This document shows, in pieces, positions 41,376 to 50,164 of a stretch of DNA of 64,000 bases; position 1 is the first letter of the stretch; each line of letters begins with the position of its first letter. The stretch covers positions 3,168,001-3,232,000 of the forward strand of contig NZ_CP039451.1 of assembly GCF_004843725.1 (NCBI RefSeq). Reading direction: 5' to 3'. Below the pieces are notes generated by a model. It was not told the origin of the DNA, did not search any database, and was given only the letters and a program-made list of their open reading frames with translations. The translations under genes were made by a program, and so were the position numbers. The stretch is from Psychroserpens sp. NJDZ02 (GTDB lineage Bacteria > Bacteroidota > Bacteroidia > Flavobacteriales > Flavobacteriaceae).

Positions 41376-43196
41376 TTAAGCCGGAATTGTAAAATAGAAA
41401 GTGGTGCCTTTACCAACTTCAGAGTCCAACCAAATTTTACCACGATGAGCTTCAACTATTTTTTTACAATGGGCTAGTCCAATTCCTGTTCCATCGTATT
41501 CATCTCTAGAATGTAAGCGTTGAAAGATAGAGAAGATACGTTCTCTATGTTTTTCAGGAATACCAATACCGTTGTCTTTTATAGAGAACTCCCAGTAATC
41601 CCCCGTATCAGCATTTGTCTTTTTAACACTATTAATAGTTATAATTGGCTTGGTGTCTTTTGGGGTAAACTTAATACCGTTGCTGATTAAATTTTGAAAT
41701 AATAATCTTATCTCTAAGCTAGCACCTTTAATAATAGGAAGATCTTTAAATAGTAGTGTTGTACCTGTCCTATCTATGACATTTTTCAGGTCGTCTTTTA
41801 AAATATTAAGAGTAGAGTTGCAGTCTATATCCACAGTTTTTTTACTTTTACCTAAGCGGGAATACTGTAAAATGGCATCAATTAATTTTTGCATTCTTAA
41901 ACTCGATTCACTTATAAAGTTAAGACTCATTTTTCCATTAGCGTCTAGCTTATCTTCATATTCATCAACCAACAAATCAATTAAACCTGTAATGGTTATT
42001 AATGGTTCTTTTAGGTCATGACTGGCGATGTATGCAAATTGCTCAAGCTCATCATTTTTAATTTCTAATTCTAATGCTTGTTTTTGGATAGCCAAATTTT
42101 TGTCTTCTAAAGTCTTGTTTAATTTTTTCTTGCTTAAATAACTTATGTAAATTAATAGGACCGTTAGTAAAGCTAAGCTTATTAGTGTTAGTAATAAGAT
42201 GTTTATTGTTTTTTGGGTGCTTAATTGGGACTCTTTTTGTGCTAAAATAAATGCTTTAGATTCAATTTCATTATTTTGACTTTGAATTAGATTTTGTTGT
42301 TTTTGAATGTCTTTATTTCTAGAATTTATCTTATCATCTTGTTGTTTTATAATATCAAGTTGCTGTTTAATATCGGCTTCTAATTCTAGTTCTATTAAGA
42401 GCTTATCTTCAAAATTTTGTTTCTGTAAGTCGTTTTTATCAGAGAGTTTTTCGATCCACTTATTTTTCTTTGAAACCGTATTTAATATAGTGTCAATAGT
42501 ATTGTCTTGCGTGTTAATTTTATCTTTTTGAGATGAAATTTCTAACTCTTTATCTTTTAGTTTTTGTTGTTGTTCTGCTTCCGTTTTCTTAGATTTTTCT
42601 AAAGAAGCTTCGGTTGTTTGGTATAAATCTTTCCATTTTTGAGAAGAACTAATGGCGTGTGTTTGTAAGGATTTAGCGATTACAAAATTGTCTTTAGTAA
42701 TCGTTCGATTATTTATTTCATATTCAAAAGAGTCACCTACATTTACCATATTTATCATAGAGGTATGATAATTATAGTCTTCTGTTACTAAAAGTATATT
42801 TTGTCCTGAAATTTTGTTTAAGACATAATTGATATCAAAATTAAAAGATTTGTTGACATAAAGTAATTGTATGTCTTTAATCTCTTTTACCGAGTTAAAT
42901 CTTACAACAGTTACTGGTTTGTTATTAATTTGACGTTTTTGTGCTAAAGATTTAAAATCAATTAACGCACGATCAGGGCCTAATACACCTATTTTAAAAG
43001 TAGAAGTATCCGCTTGATTGGGCCAACCAATTTGTTGGGCAAAATTGTAAATAAATATTGCCCGTTGTAGTCGTTTGACTTGCGCATTAGAATCGTTTTG
43101 AGCATACAATGATATGCCACAAAAAAACATAAAGAATCCTATTAAAACAGATTTGTTTTTGAGAGTAATAAGGAAGGGGTTTATATTACACTTCAT
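41376..43196 (-). CDS. Histidine kinase with an N-terminal YfiR-like (DUF4154) sensor
   Basis: A 606-aa protein. It has a signal peptide (about residues 1-33), then a YfiR-like domain (about 40-185) recognised by IFIYNFAQQIGWPNQ, FKIGVLGPD and NILLVTEDYN. A long coiled coil follows (about 190-330, with DKINTQDNTID and QQDDKINSRNKD), then one membrane helix (about 333-352), a HisKA domain with the phosphoacceptor in ASHDLKEPLI (about 390) and HATPase_c with NLISNGIKFTP, DNGIGIPEKH and GTGIGLAHCKKIVE. In YfiR itself the domain controls a diguanylate cyclase; here it would act on a kinase. Start overlaps the TonB receptor stop (TAATG). Confidence 0.93.
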   Translation of the reverse strand: MKCNINPFLITLKNKSVLIGFFMFFCGISLYAQNDSNAQVKRLQRAIFIYNFAQQIGWPNQADTSTFKIGVLGPDRALIDFKSLAQKRQINNKPVTVVRFNSVKEIKDIQLLYVNKSFNFDINYVLNKISGQNILLVTEDYNYHTSMINMVNVGDSFEYEINNRTITKDNFVIAKSLQTHAISSSQKWKDLYQTTEASLEKSKKTEAEQQQKLKDKELEISSQKDKINTQDNTIDTILNTVSKKNKWIEKLSDKNDLQKQNFEDKLLIELELEADIKQQLDIIKQQDDKINSRNKDIQKQQNLIQSQNNEIESKAFILAQKESQLSTQKTINILLLTLISLALLTVLLIYISYLSKKKLNKTLEDKNLAIQKQALELEIKNDELEQFAYIASHDLKEPLITITGLIDLLVDEYEDKLDANGKMSLNFISESSLRMQKLIDAILQYSRLGKSKKTVDIDCNSTLNILKDDLKNVIDRTGTTLLFKDLPIIKGASLEIRLLFQNLISNGIKFTPKDTKPIITINSVKKTNADTGDYWEFSIKDNGIGIPEKHRERIFSIFQRLHSRDEYDGTGIGLAHCKKIVEAHRGKIWLDSEVGKGTTFYFTIPA

Positions 43197-45904
43197 TATA
43201 GTTTTAAAAAGGCTCTTAAATAAAAATTAGAACCATCTACGCCAAACTGTTGTACACGTCTGCTGTAAACAAAATTTCCATTATCTATATTAGCAGAGTG
43301 TGTATGCTTATCTGGATAGACATTAAAAATATTATTACCACCTAATGTAAACTCGAGAGTGCTGCTAACTTTATAGGAAAATGCTAAATCTGTAACTAGT
43401 TTAGGTGTAAATTTTTGATCTCTAGTTTCTACCTGGCCTGAAAACTCGTTTAAAACCCAGTTGTCAGGATTCCCGTCTTCCGGATGCATAAAAGTGACAT
43501 CTCCAAAAAAGGTGTTTCCTAAAACTATTTTATAGTTATCAAATTCGTAAGAAAGTAGATTATTAAACTTATAATTAGGTTGTGCAGATTCTACTCGTGC
43601 AATTTCTTCTCTATTAAATAAGACATCCTCTTGACCAACTAACGATTCGGACACTTTAATATCTCCGATGACTTTCGTTTTATTAAAATTGGCAGCTAGA
43701 GATGCATCTAATTTTCCTGAACTAAGAGTCGTTTTGTATTGTACAGCAGCATCTAAACCGGTAGTCCTGGAGTCTATTGCATTGGTGAAAAACTGAGCAG
43801 CACCAACATTAAAAGGTTCTAATATCGTTTCGTAACCTTCGTCAAAACGACCAGATAGTACAATACGATCTTTAATTTTTATGTAATAATAATCCAATGT
43901 AAAAGAAAAATTATCTTGTAATTTACCATTAACCCCTAAACTATAATGTCTAGATAGCTCAGGTTTCAGGTTTTGAATTTTAAAAGCTTCTTGTGCGACA
44001 GCACTTTCGTTATTAAATGTTCCTACTTGTATTATTTCGCCATTAATAAATTGAGAACTTATATTTTGAAAATAAACTTGGTGTAGGGAAGGGGCTCTAA
44101 ATCCAGTTGAAATTCCACTTCTAATACCTAAGGCGTCATTGACTCTATAACGACCAGAAACTTTCCAAATTAATTGTCCTCCAAAGTCATTATAAGATTC
44201 ATATCTCGCAGCCGTTTTGATTAATAGTTTTTCAGAGACATTAGTTTCGATATCAATATAACCGGCACTATTTGTTCTAAAACGACTCAATTCATTTTCT
44301 GGTTGAAATCCTGGGAATACTTGAGCTCCAGGAATACTTGGCTGCTCGTCTCCAAAAGCATCTACATAGGTGCTGCCTCCATCGATATAAGAAGCTTCTT
44401 CTCCTGCTATAATTTGATAATTTTCGACTCTTAGTTCTGCACCAAAAGCAATATTTATACCATGTAACCAATCGTATGTTCTTGAGATATCTAAATTGGA
44501 AGTACTTTGTTGGTACATAAATCCTCCAGAATAAAAAGTTTTAGGAGAGGCAATACCAAGAGACGCATTATTAGAGTTATTTACAGTATAATCTAAAGCA
44601 TTTTTACCAATAGAGTGACTAAAATCGATGTCCCAATTGTTTTTAACACCTTTAAATCCAGCTGTTACAGCATCATCTTGTATGTCTGTTAAAATTTGTG
44701 GAGAAAACCCATTAGGAAATAATTCCAATACCACACGGTCTTCGTCTTTTGGTAATCTATAAAAGCCTTTTGCTTTTCCTTCTCTATAGTTTCTACCACC
44801 ATTAAAATAAAAAGAAGTTGTTTCAGAGATAGGGAGCTCTCCATTAAAAGAGATTGCTAAATTTTGTGTTTTAGCAGACCCGATTTCCATTATTTGTTGC
44901 TTATCATAACCTGTAGTACTAAAAAAATTATTGTTATTAATTAGTAGTGCGTCTTCGCTTGGTGTATTAGAATATATGGGACCAGTATAATTTCCAGCTC
45001 TATTGGTCGCTTCTGTGCTACGATATTCTCCGGTAATATTAATAAAACCTTTATCGCCAATATCAAAACCAAAATTGGCACTAAAATAACTTGTTTGACC
45101 GTCTCCTTCGCTATTAACACCTACGCGACCAACAATATCAATAACTTCTACCTGTTTTTTTAATATAATATTTACCACACCGGCAATAGCATCTGATCCA
45201 TATTGAGAGGTAGCACCATCGCGTAGTATTTCGATGCGTTCTACAGAAGCAACAGGAATGGCATTAAAATCTGTTCCAACAGTACCACGTCCAACGGTAC
45301 CATTAACATTTAACAACGCACTATTATGACGTCGTTTTCCATTTACTAAAACAAGGACTTGGTCTGGACCTAAACCTCTTAAGGTTGCAGGGTCTATGTG
45401 GTCTGTACCATCAGAAATGGTTTGATTTGTTGAATGAAAGGAAGGCACTAGATAATGTAATATATGACTTAACTCTATTTGTGTAGCATTAGTTAAATCT
45501 TGTGGAGATATAATGTCGACAGGGGCAGTCGTCCTTAAAGAAGATTTTGGTTGAGCTCTAGAACCTAAAGATACGGGTTGATCTATTGAAAAACCAGTTT
45601 CTAGGATAAAATCTAGGGTTGCTGTTTCTCCTACTTTGACGGTTATACTCTTTGACACAGAATTGTACATTACAAAATTTGCGGTGACGACATAATCGCC
45701 TTCTTCTAAATTAATAGTATAGATACCATTGACATCTGTTGATGTATTAAGGTTGGTACCTTCAATACTTATTTTAGCACCAGGTAATGTGCCAAATTGA
45801 TCAGAAACTAATCCCGTTATTGTTGCTCTGTCTTGCGCAAAAGTATTTAAATAAAAGCACAATAGAAATAGGCAACTAATGTACTGTTTTAATGGGATAA
45901 ACAT
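43196..45904 (-). CDS. TonB-dependent outer-membrane receptor
   Basis: A 902-aa receptor: signal peptide ending NTFAQ, a carboxypeptidase-regulatory-like domain (about residues 25-110), a plug with LRTTAPVDIISPQDL and LRGLGPDQVLVLVNGKRRH and ERIEILRDGATSQYGSDAIAGVVNI (about 120-250), and a 22-strand barrel ending FYLRAFLKL. The plug style is that of siderophore, vitamin or small-ligand importers rather than of SusC; no SusD gene is nearby. It is translationally coupled to the YfiR-kinase gene, suggesting that receptor and sensor work together. Substrate unknown. Confidence 0.95.
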   Translation of the reverse strand: MFIPLKQYISCLFLLCFYLNTFAQDRATITGLVSDQFGTLPGAKISIEGTNLNTSTDVNGIYTINLEEGDYVVTANFVMYNSVSKSITVKVGETATLDFILETGFSIDQPVSLGSRAQPKSSLRTTAPVDIISPQDLTNATQIELSHILHYLVPSFHSTNQTISDGTDHIDPATLRGLGPDQVLVLVNGKRRHNSALLNVNGTVGRGTVGTDFNAIPVASVERIEILRDGATSQYGSDAIAGVVNIILKKQVEVIDIVGRVGVNSEGDGQTSYFSANFGFDIGDKGFINITGEYRSTEATNRAGNYTGPIYSNTPSEDALLINNNNFFSTTGYDKQQIMEIGSAKTQNLAISFNGELPISETTSFYFNGGRNYREGKAKGFYRLPKDEDRVVLELFPNGFSPQILTDIQDDAVTAGFKGVKNNWDIDFSHSIGKNALDYTVNNSNNASLGIASPKTFYSGGFMYQQSTSNLDISRTYDWLHGINIAFGAELRVENYQIIAGEEASYIDGGSTYVDAFGDEQPSIPGAQVFPGFQPENELSRFRTNSAGYIDIETNVSEKLLIKTAARYESYNDFGGQLIWKVSGRYRVNDALGIRSGISTGFRAPSLHQVYFQNISSQFINGEIIQVGTFNNESAVAQEAFKIQNLKPELSRHYSLGVNGKLQDNFSFTLDYYYIKIKDRIVLSGRFDEGYETILEPFNVGAAQFFTNAIDSRTTGLDAAVQYKTTLSSGKLDASLAANFNKTKVIGDIKVSESLVGQEDVLFNREEIARVESAQPNYKFNNLLSYEFDNYKIVLGNTFFGDVTFMHPEDGNPDNWVLNEFSGQVETRDQKFTPKLVTDLAFSYKVSSTLEFTLGGNNIFNVYPDKHTHSANIDNGNFVYSRRVQQFGVDGSNFYLRAFLKL

Positions 45905-45996
45905 AATAATTTTTATTTACTGAATAGATGCCGTTAAAAAATTAACTTAAAGGGTTAGAATGTGTTTGTTTAAAGCAAAAATAGTGTAAAAAAAAG

Positions 45997-46422
45997 CTAA
46001 AAAGTTTTTTCCTTGTAATGACTTTCTATTAAATTAGTTAGCAGGCTGTCTGATAGTGGTTTATTGATAAAGTCTTCTAGCAACTCTATTGTTTTGTAAC
46101 GTTCAAAGTCATCAGGATTATTAGAAGTGGTCAATAAAATGATTTTAATAGAGGACGTGAAGGCCTTGTCTAGTTTGTCATATTCTTCGATAAATTCCCA
46201 ACCATTCATGGCAGGCATATTAATATCTAGAAAAATAAGATCAGGTTTTTTAACGACACCTAGAATAGCATTATTAAGATATTGTAATGCTTTCATACCA
46301 CTGTTAACAGCAAATACTTTAATAAAATCTTGATGCTTATTAACTATTTTCTCATTATAGAAGTTGATAACCTTATCGTCATCAATTAATAAGGTGAATT
46401 TTATGGGAGGATTACTTTGCAT
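45997..46422 (-). CDS. Single-domain CheY-like response regulator
   Basis: A 141-aa receiver domain with no output domain: acidic pocket LIDDDKV, phosphorylated Asp in LIFLDINMPAMNGWEF (about residue 70), TTS switch in LLTTSNNPDD and Lys in FINKPLS. This type often receives phosphate from hybrid or orphan kinases in Bacteroidota. It precedes the TonB receptor and YfiR-kinase genes on the same strand, with a 92-nt gap, and is the likely partner of that kinase. Confidence 0.93.
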   Translation of the reverse strand: MQSNPPIKFTLLIDDDKVINFYNEKIVNKHQDFIKVFAVNSGMKALQYLNNAILGVVKKPDLIFLDINMPAMNGWEFIEEYDKLDKAFTSSIKIILLTTSNNPDDFERYKTIELLEDFINKPLSDSLLTNLIESHYKEKTF

Positions 46423-46532
46423 TGTACAATGATATAATTATTTCTGAAATGTATTCAATATTCCATATTCATTTTTGTTTTATTCGGTGAATGGACAGAA
46501 AGGTACGATTAGTAGCAGGGTACGTTTAGTTA

Positions 46533-46577
46533 TGTAACTACAATTACATTGGCCAATTTTACTTAACTTTACCTTGT
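46533..46577 (+). promoter_or_regulatory. Promoter of the second crp gene, with its own motif A site
   Basis: TGTAAC-TACA-ATTACA (46533-46548, one mismatch) is followed after 21 nt by TACCTTGT (46570-46577), a weak -7 (TAnnTTG with one T missing). A closer -7 look-alike, TAACTTTA (46564-46571), is also present. Autoregulation is likely. Confidence 0.6.
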
Positions 46578-46589
46578 AAAAAATATACG

Positions 46590-47222
46590 ATGCTAGAAGA
46601 ACTACAACAACATTATGGGTATTTATTTGAAGAAGAATTGATACAAGAAATCAATAATGTTGGGACATACAAAGACATTCCTGAAGGATTTAAATTAATA
46701 GAAATTGGTGATTATATAAAGTCAATGCCACTTTTGGTAAGTGGCGCTATTAAGATTTTAAGAGAAGATGAAGATGGAGACGAGTTAATATTATACTTCA
46801 TAGAGCAAGGCGATACTTGCGCAATGACATTATCTTGTTGTTTAGGGAATTCTAAAAGTGAAATTAGGGCTGTGGCCGAAACAGATACTAAATTAATCAT
46901 GGTACCTGTCGCTAAAATGGAAGAATGGTTAGGTAAATATAAATCTTGGCAAAAATTTGTGTTGCAAAGTTACCATAATCGCATGTCAGAATTGTTGGAA
47001 GCTATTGATACTATTGCCTTTTTAAAAATGGACGAGCGTCTATTTAAGTACTTAAAAGACAAAGCTATGGTTAATCATGATGAGGTTATACATGTGACAC
47101 ATCAAGAAATTGCTAGAGATTTACACACCTCTAGAGTGGTAATATCCAGATTGTTAAAAACCTTAGAGATTGCCGGGAAAATAAAACTACACAGAAACAA
47201 TATTACAGTAATAGCATTATAA
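46590..47222 (+). CDS. Second Crp/Fnr family regulator (motif A candidate binder)
   Basis: A 210-aa protein with a cyclic-nucleotide-like sensor domain (IPEGFKLIEIGDYIKSMPLLVSG-type roll) and a C-terminal HTH, VTHQEIARDLHTSRVVISRLLKTLE. In the recognition helix the usual Glu of CRP (RETVGR) and FNR (VETISR) is Val (RVVISR), while the Arg positions are kept. The sensor has a cysteine cluster, C77, C83 and C84 (TCAMTLSCCLG), which could sense thiol or persulfide chemistry. It stands at the head of a region rich in motif A and has a copy in its own promoter. Sulfide- or redox-sensing is my inference. Confidence 0.9.
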   Translation: MLEELQQHYGYLFEEELIQEINNVGTYKDIPEGFKLIEIGDYIKSMPLLVSGAIKILREDEDGDELILYFIEQGDTCAMTLSCCLGNSKSEIRAVAETDTKLIMVPVAKMEEWLGKYKSWQKFVLQSYHNRMSELLEAIDTIAFLKMDERLFKYLKDKAMVNHDEVIHVTHQEIARDLHTSRVVISRLLKTLEIAGKIKLHRNNITVIAL

Positions 47223-47223
47223 A

Positions 47224-47268
47224 CGTAACAACTGTTACATATAACTATTGTTTAAAGCATTAGTTTTG
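47224..47268 (+). promoter_or_regulatory. TSUP transporter promoter: motif A plus perfect -7 box
   Basis: CGTAAC-AACT-GTTACA (47224-47239, one mismatch) is followed after exactly 21 nt by TAGTTTTG (47261-47268), an exact TAnnTTTG, 18 nt before the chosen ATG at 47287. Confidence 0.85.
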
Positions 47269-47286
47269 TTAGTGATAATACAACCT

Positions 47287-48081
47287 ATGGATTTTACACA
47301 AATATTTACTTACGTTGCAGCTTTTTTAATTGGTGCTATTTTAGGCTTAATTGGAGGAGGAGGCTCAATTTTAACAGTACCGTTATTAGTTTATTTTTTA
47401 GGATTTAATCCTATAATAGCAACCGCTTATTCCTTGTTTGTGGTGGGGTCATCATCACTGGTTGGTGTGATTGAAAAATACAGAAAAGGATTAGTGGATT
47501 TTAAGACAGGCTTAGCTTTTTCATTTCCCTCATTTATCGCCGTTTTTATCTCTAGAAGATATTTGGTGCCTGCGATACCAGATAAGCTTTTTACCATCGG
47601 CGAATTTTCGTTAACCAAAGGTATGGCAATCATGATATTTTTTGCAATAATCATGTTTTTGGCTGCATTTTCGATGATTAAAACAAAACAAAAGGAGTCT
47701 GTTTCTACAGGTTCTCAACCCTATTATAAAACCTTCGTACAAGGTATAATAATTGGTGTTATTACGGGGTTAATTGGAGCAGGTGGTGGTTTTTTATATG
47801 TTCCTGCACTTGTACTTTGGGCTGGTTTAGATATGAAAAAAGCAGTTGGAACATCTTTAGTTATTGTAGCAATTAATTCGTTAATAGGGTTTTCTGGAGA
47901 TGCACAAACCTTGGATATTGATTGGTTTTTTCTGTTAACCTTTTCTTCATTAACAATTGTAGGTATATTGGTTGGAGGCTATTTTTCTAAATTTGTCTCA
48001 GGAAAAAAATTAAAAAAGAGCTTTGGTTGGTTTGTGTTAGTCATGTCAATTTATATCATTTTAAAAGAATTAGTTTTTTAA
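47287..48081 (+). CDS. TSUP/TauE family membrane transporter
   Basis: A 264-aa protein with eight membrane helices. ATG 47287 is chosen because a TTG 13 codons earlier lies between the operator and the -7 box. Family signatures: GAILGLIGGGGSILTVPLLVYFLG (first repeat) and GVITGLIGAGGGFLYVPALVLWAGL (second repeat). TSUP proteins export or import sulfite, thiosulfate, sulfonates or related anions. The next gene is a persulfide dioxygenase, which makes sulfite, so sulfite efflux is the likely role here. Confidence 0.9.
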   Translation: MDFTQIFTYVAAFLIGAILGLIGGGGSILTVPLLVYFLGFNPIIATAYSLFVVGSSSLVGVIEKYRKGLVDFKTGLAFSFPSFIAVFISRRYLVPAIPDKLFTIGEFSLTKGMAIMIFFAIIMFLAAFSMIKTKQKESVSTGSQPYYKTFVQGIIIGVITGLIGAGGGFLYVPALVLWAGLDMKKAVGTSLVIVAINSLIGFSGDAQTLDIDWFFLLTFSSLTIVGILVGGYFSKFVSGKKLKKSFGWFVLVMSIYIILKELVF

Positions 48082-48084
48082 TTA

Positions 48085-48129
48085 TGTAACTTAGGTTGCC
48101 CTAAAAATTTAAAAACATTAGTAAATTTG
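48085..48129 (+). promoter_or_regulatory. Persulfide dioxygenase promoter: motif A (one weak half) plus perfect -7 box
   Basis: TGTAAC-TTAG-GTTGCC (48085-48100) has a perfect left half and two mismatches in the right half. TAAATTTG (48122-48129), an exact TAnnTTTG, follows after exactly 21 nt. The inferred leader is about 120 nt long. Confidence 0.75.
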
Positions 48130-48159
48130 AAGAATTAAACAAGATTTTTAGCCTAAAGG

Positions 48160-48260
48160 CGAATTTCTTTTAGCAAAATAGAATAGAATAGAATTAAAAT
48201 GAACAGAGCTATTAAAGCGAACTCATTTTATCAAAATATAAAATAGAATTCAAAATGAAG
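48160..48260 (+). repeat. Tandem copies of a 40-nt leader module upstream of the persulfide dioxygenase gene
   Basis: Two imperfect copies start CGAA at 48160 and 48218 and run through (A)GCAAAATA or ATCAAAATATAAAATAGAATT to an AAAATGAA start. The first ends at ATG 48199 and opens a 15-codon reading frame (MNRAIKANSFYQNIK, stop at 48244-48246). The second ends at the true gene start, 48255. A third copy lies before the HMA gene (49809-49851). Confidence 0.65.
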
Positions 48261-49670
48261 ATAGAGCAAATTTATACAGGTTGTTTGGCACACGCAGCCT
48301 ATTATATAGAAAGTAATGGAGAGGCAGCAATTTTTGACCCGTTAAGGGAAGTACAACCGTATATAAAAAGAGCAAAGCAAGACAATGCTAAAATCAAATA
48401 TATTTTTGAAACGCATTTTCATGCAGATTTTGTGTCTGGCCATTTAGATTTAAAAGAAAAAACAGGCGCTCAAATTGTATTTGGTCCAACAGCAAAACCA
48501 TCATATGATGCAATTATAGCAACGGATGGTCAACTATTTGAAGTCGGAGATTACAAAATAAAAGCCATCCATACTCCAGGTCATACTATGGAGAGTACAA
48601 CTTATCTTGTTATTGACGAAAATGGAAAAGAGCACGGTATAGTTACAGGAGATACTTTATTTATTGGAGATGTTGGTCGTCCTGATTTAGCACAAAAAAT
48701 AGCGTCAGACTTAACACAAGAAAAACTGGCAGGATATTTATTTGATTCACTTCGTGATAAAATTATGACCTTACCAGATAGTATTATTGTATACCCAGCA
48801 CATGGTGCTGGTTCTGCTTGTGGTAAAAACATGAGTAAAGAAACTACTGATACTTTAGGGCATCAAAAAGAGGTGAATTATGCGTTACGTGCGGATATGA
48901 CTAAAGCCGAATTTATAGACGAAGTATTAGATGGTTTGTCAGAACCTCCGGCTTATTTTCCTCAAAATGTTATGATGAATATTAAAGGTTATGAAAGTTT
49001 TGATAAAGTCATGACAAAATCTCAAAAACCATTAACACCTAAGGCTTTTGAAACAGCAGCAAATGAAACGGAGGCCATTGTTTTAGATGTGCGTAATCAA
49101 ACCGAATTTATAAAAGGACATATTCCACGTTCTATATTTATTGGTATTGATGGTGGATTTGCGCCTTGGGTGGGTGCATTAATTGCAGACGTTAGTCAGC
49201 CGGTTTTATTAGTTGCTCCAAAAGGTAGAGAAGAAGAGGTGATCACACGGTTATCTCGTGTTGGTTTTGATAATGTAATTGGGTATTTAGAGGGTAGTTT
49301 TGAGGCTTGGAAAAGTTCAGGGATGGATTATGATACATTAACATCAATCTCTGCAGAAGAGTTTGCTAAACGTTACGAAGACAATAAAGACGTCATTTTT
49401 GATGTAAGAAAAGATGGCGAATTTACAGCCGAGCATGTTGACGGAGCAAAACATACCGCTTTAGATAATCTAAACAGTCATTTAAGCGAGTTCCCAGAAG
49501 ATAAACCTTTTTACATCCATTGTGCTGGTGGTTACAGATCTGTCATTGCGGCTTCAATATTAAAAAGTAGAGGCATTCATAATTTAATTGATGTCGCTGG
49601 AGGTTATGGGGCGATCAAGAAAACAGATATACCAAGAACAGACTTTGTGTGTCCTACAACATTAAAATAA
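48255..49670 (+). CDS. Persulfide dioxygenase-like metallo-beta-lactamase fused to two rhodanese domains
   Basis: A 471-aa protein. Residues 1-240 are an ETHE1-type metallo-beta-lactamase: ETHFHADFVSGH (about 52-63), IKAIHTPGHTMEST, TGDTLFIGDVGRPDL and YPAHGAGSACG. Two rhodanese domains follow. The first (about 265-365) has no catalytic Cys at the loop (VAPKGRE); the second (about 370-465) has the active-site loop HCAGGYRS. ETHE1 enzymes oxidise glutathione- or other persulfides to sulfite; the rhodanese moves sulfane sulfur. With the SQR-like, TSUP and thioredoxin genes it makes up a sulfide oxidation set. Confidence 0.93.
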   Translation: MKIEQIYTGCLAHAAYYIESNGEAAIFDPLREVQPYIKRAKQDNAKIKYIFETHFHADFVSGHLDLKEKTGAQIVFGPTAKPSYDAIIATDGQLFEVGDYKIKAIHTPGHTMESTTYLVIDENGKEHGIVTGDTLFIGDVGRPDLAQKIASDLTQEKLAGYLFDSLRDKIMTLPDSIIVYPAHGAGSACGKNMSKETTDTLGHQKEVNYALRADMTKAEFIDEVLDGLSEPPAYFPQNVMMNIKGYESFDKVMTKSQKPLTPKAFETAANETEAIVLDVRNQTEFIKGHIPRSIFIGIDGGFAPWVGALIADVSQPVLLVAPKGREEEVITRLSRVGFDNVIGYLEGSFEAWKSSGMDYDTLTSISAEEFAKRYEDNKDVIFDVRKDGEFTAEHVDGAKHTALDNLNSHLSEFPEDKPFYIHCAGGYRSVIAASILKSRGIHNLIDVAGGYGAIKKTDIPRTDFVCPTTLK

Positions 49671-49693
49671 TATTACAGTTGTTTTTAGTTAGT

Positions 49694-49731
49694 AAAAGCG
49701 CGTATTGCATCACTGTAATACGCGCTTTTTT
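49694..49731 (+). terminator. Rho-independent terminator after the persulfide dioxygenase gene
   Basis: AAAAGCGCGTATT (49694-49706) pairs perfectly with AATACGCGCTTTT (49717-49729) around a 10-nt loop and runs into more T. The next motif A site starts only 3 nt after it. Confidence 0.95.
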
Positions 49732-49733
49732 TG

Positions 49734-49778
49734 TGTAACATTAGTTACCGTTCAAGCTTTTAATTTATAGTAACTTTA
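49734..49778 (+). promoter_or_regulatory. Promoter of the HMA-trx-TPMT operon: motif A plus -7 box
   Basis: TGTAAC-ATTA-GTTACC (49734-49749, one mismatch) is followed after exactly 21 nt by TAACTTTA (49771-49778), one mismatch from TAnnTTTG. The ATG is at 49846. Confidence 0.8.
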
Positions 49779-49845
49779 TTTATTATTTGTAATAGTTTAG
49801 TCTTAAGACGAACATAGTTTACCAAAATTTAAAATAGAATTAAAA

Positions 49846-50115
49846 ATGAACACTTCAATAGTAGTACAAAACTTAAAATGTGGTGGTTGTGCAAACTCTA
49901 TCACTACTAAATTAGCAGAAATAGAAAATATAACAGATATTAATGTGGATGTTGATAGTAGCCTAATTACATTTAGTCATAACAACAAAGTTGATGCTGC
50001 AACAGTAAAAGATAAACTTAAAATATTAGGTTATCCTTCAATAGATGATGATAACAATTTGATGTTTAAAGCTAAATCGTTTGTTAGTTGTGCGACAGGT
50101 AAACTTTCAAAATAA
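49846..50115 (+). CDS. Small HMA-domain protein (metal or thiol carrier)
   Basis: An 89-aa protein with an HMA fold: VQNLKCGGCANSITTKL (metal-binding CGGC at residues 12-15) and the following beta-alpha-beta pattern. The C-terminal FVSCATGKLSK adds a further Cys. HMA proteins carry Cu(I) and similar ions. Membership of a motif A operon with thioredoxin points to copper handling under sulfide stress, or to a redox role. It starts 49 nt before trx. Confidence 0.88.
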   Translation: MNTSIVVQNLKCGGCANSITTKLAEIENITDINVDVDSSLITFSHNNKVDAATVKDKLKILGYPSIDDDNNLMFKAKSFVSCATGKLSK

Positions 50116-50164
50116 AATAGTTTTAAAAGGATAATTTTACTATTTTGTATCTAAATAATTAAAC

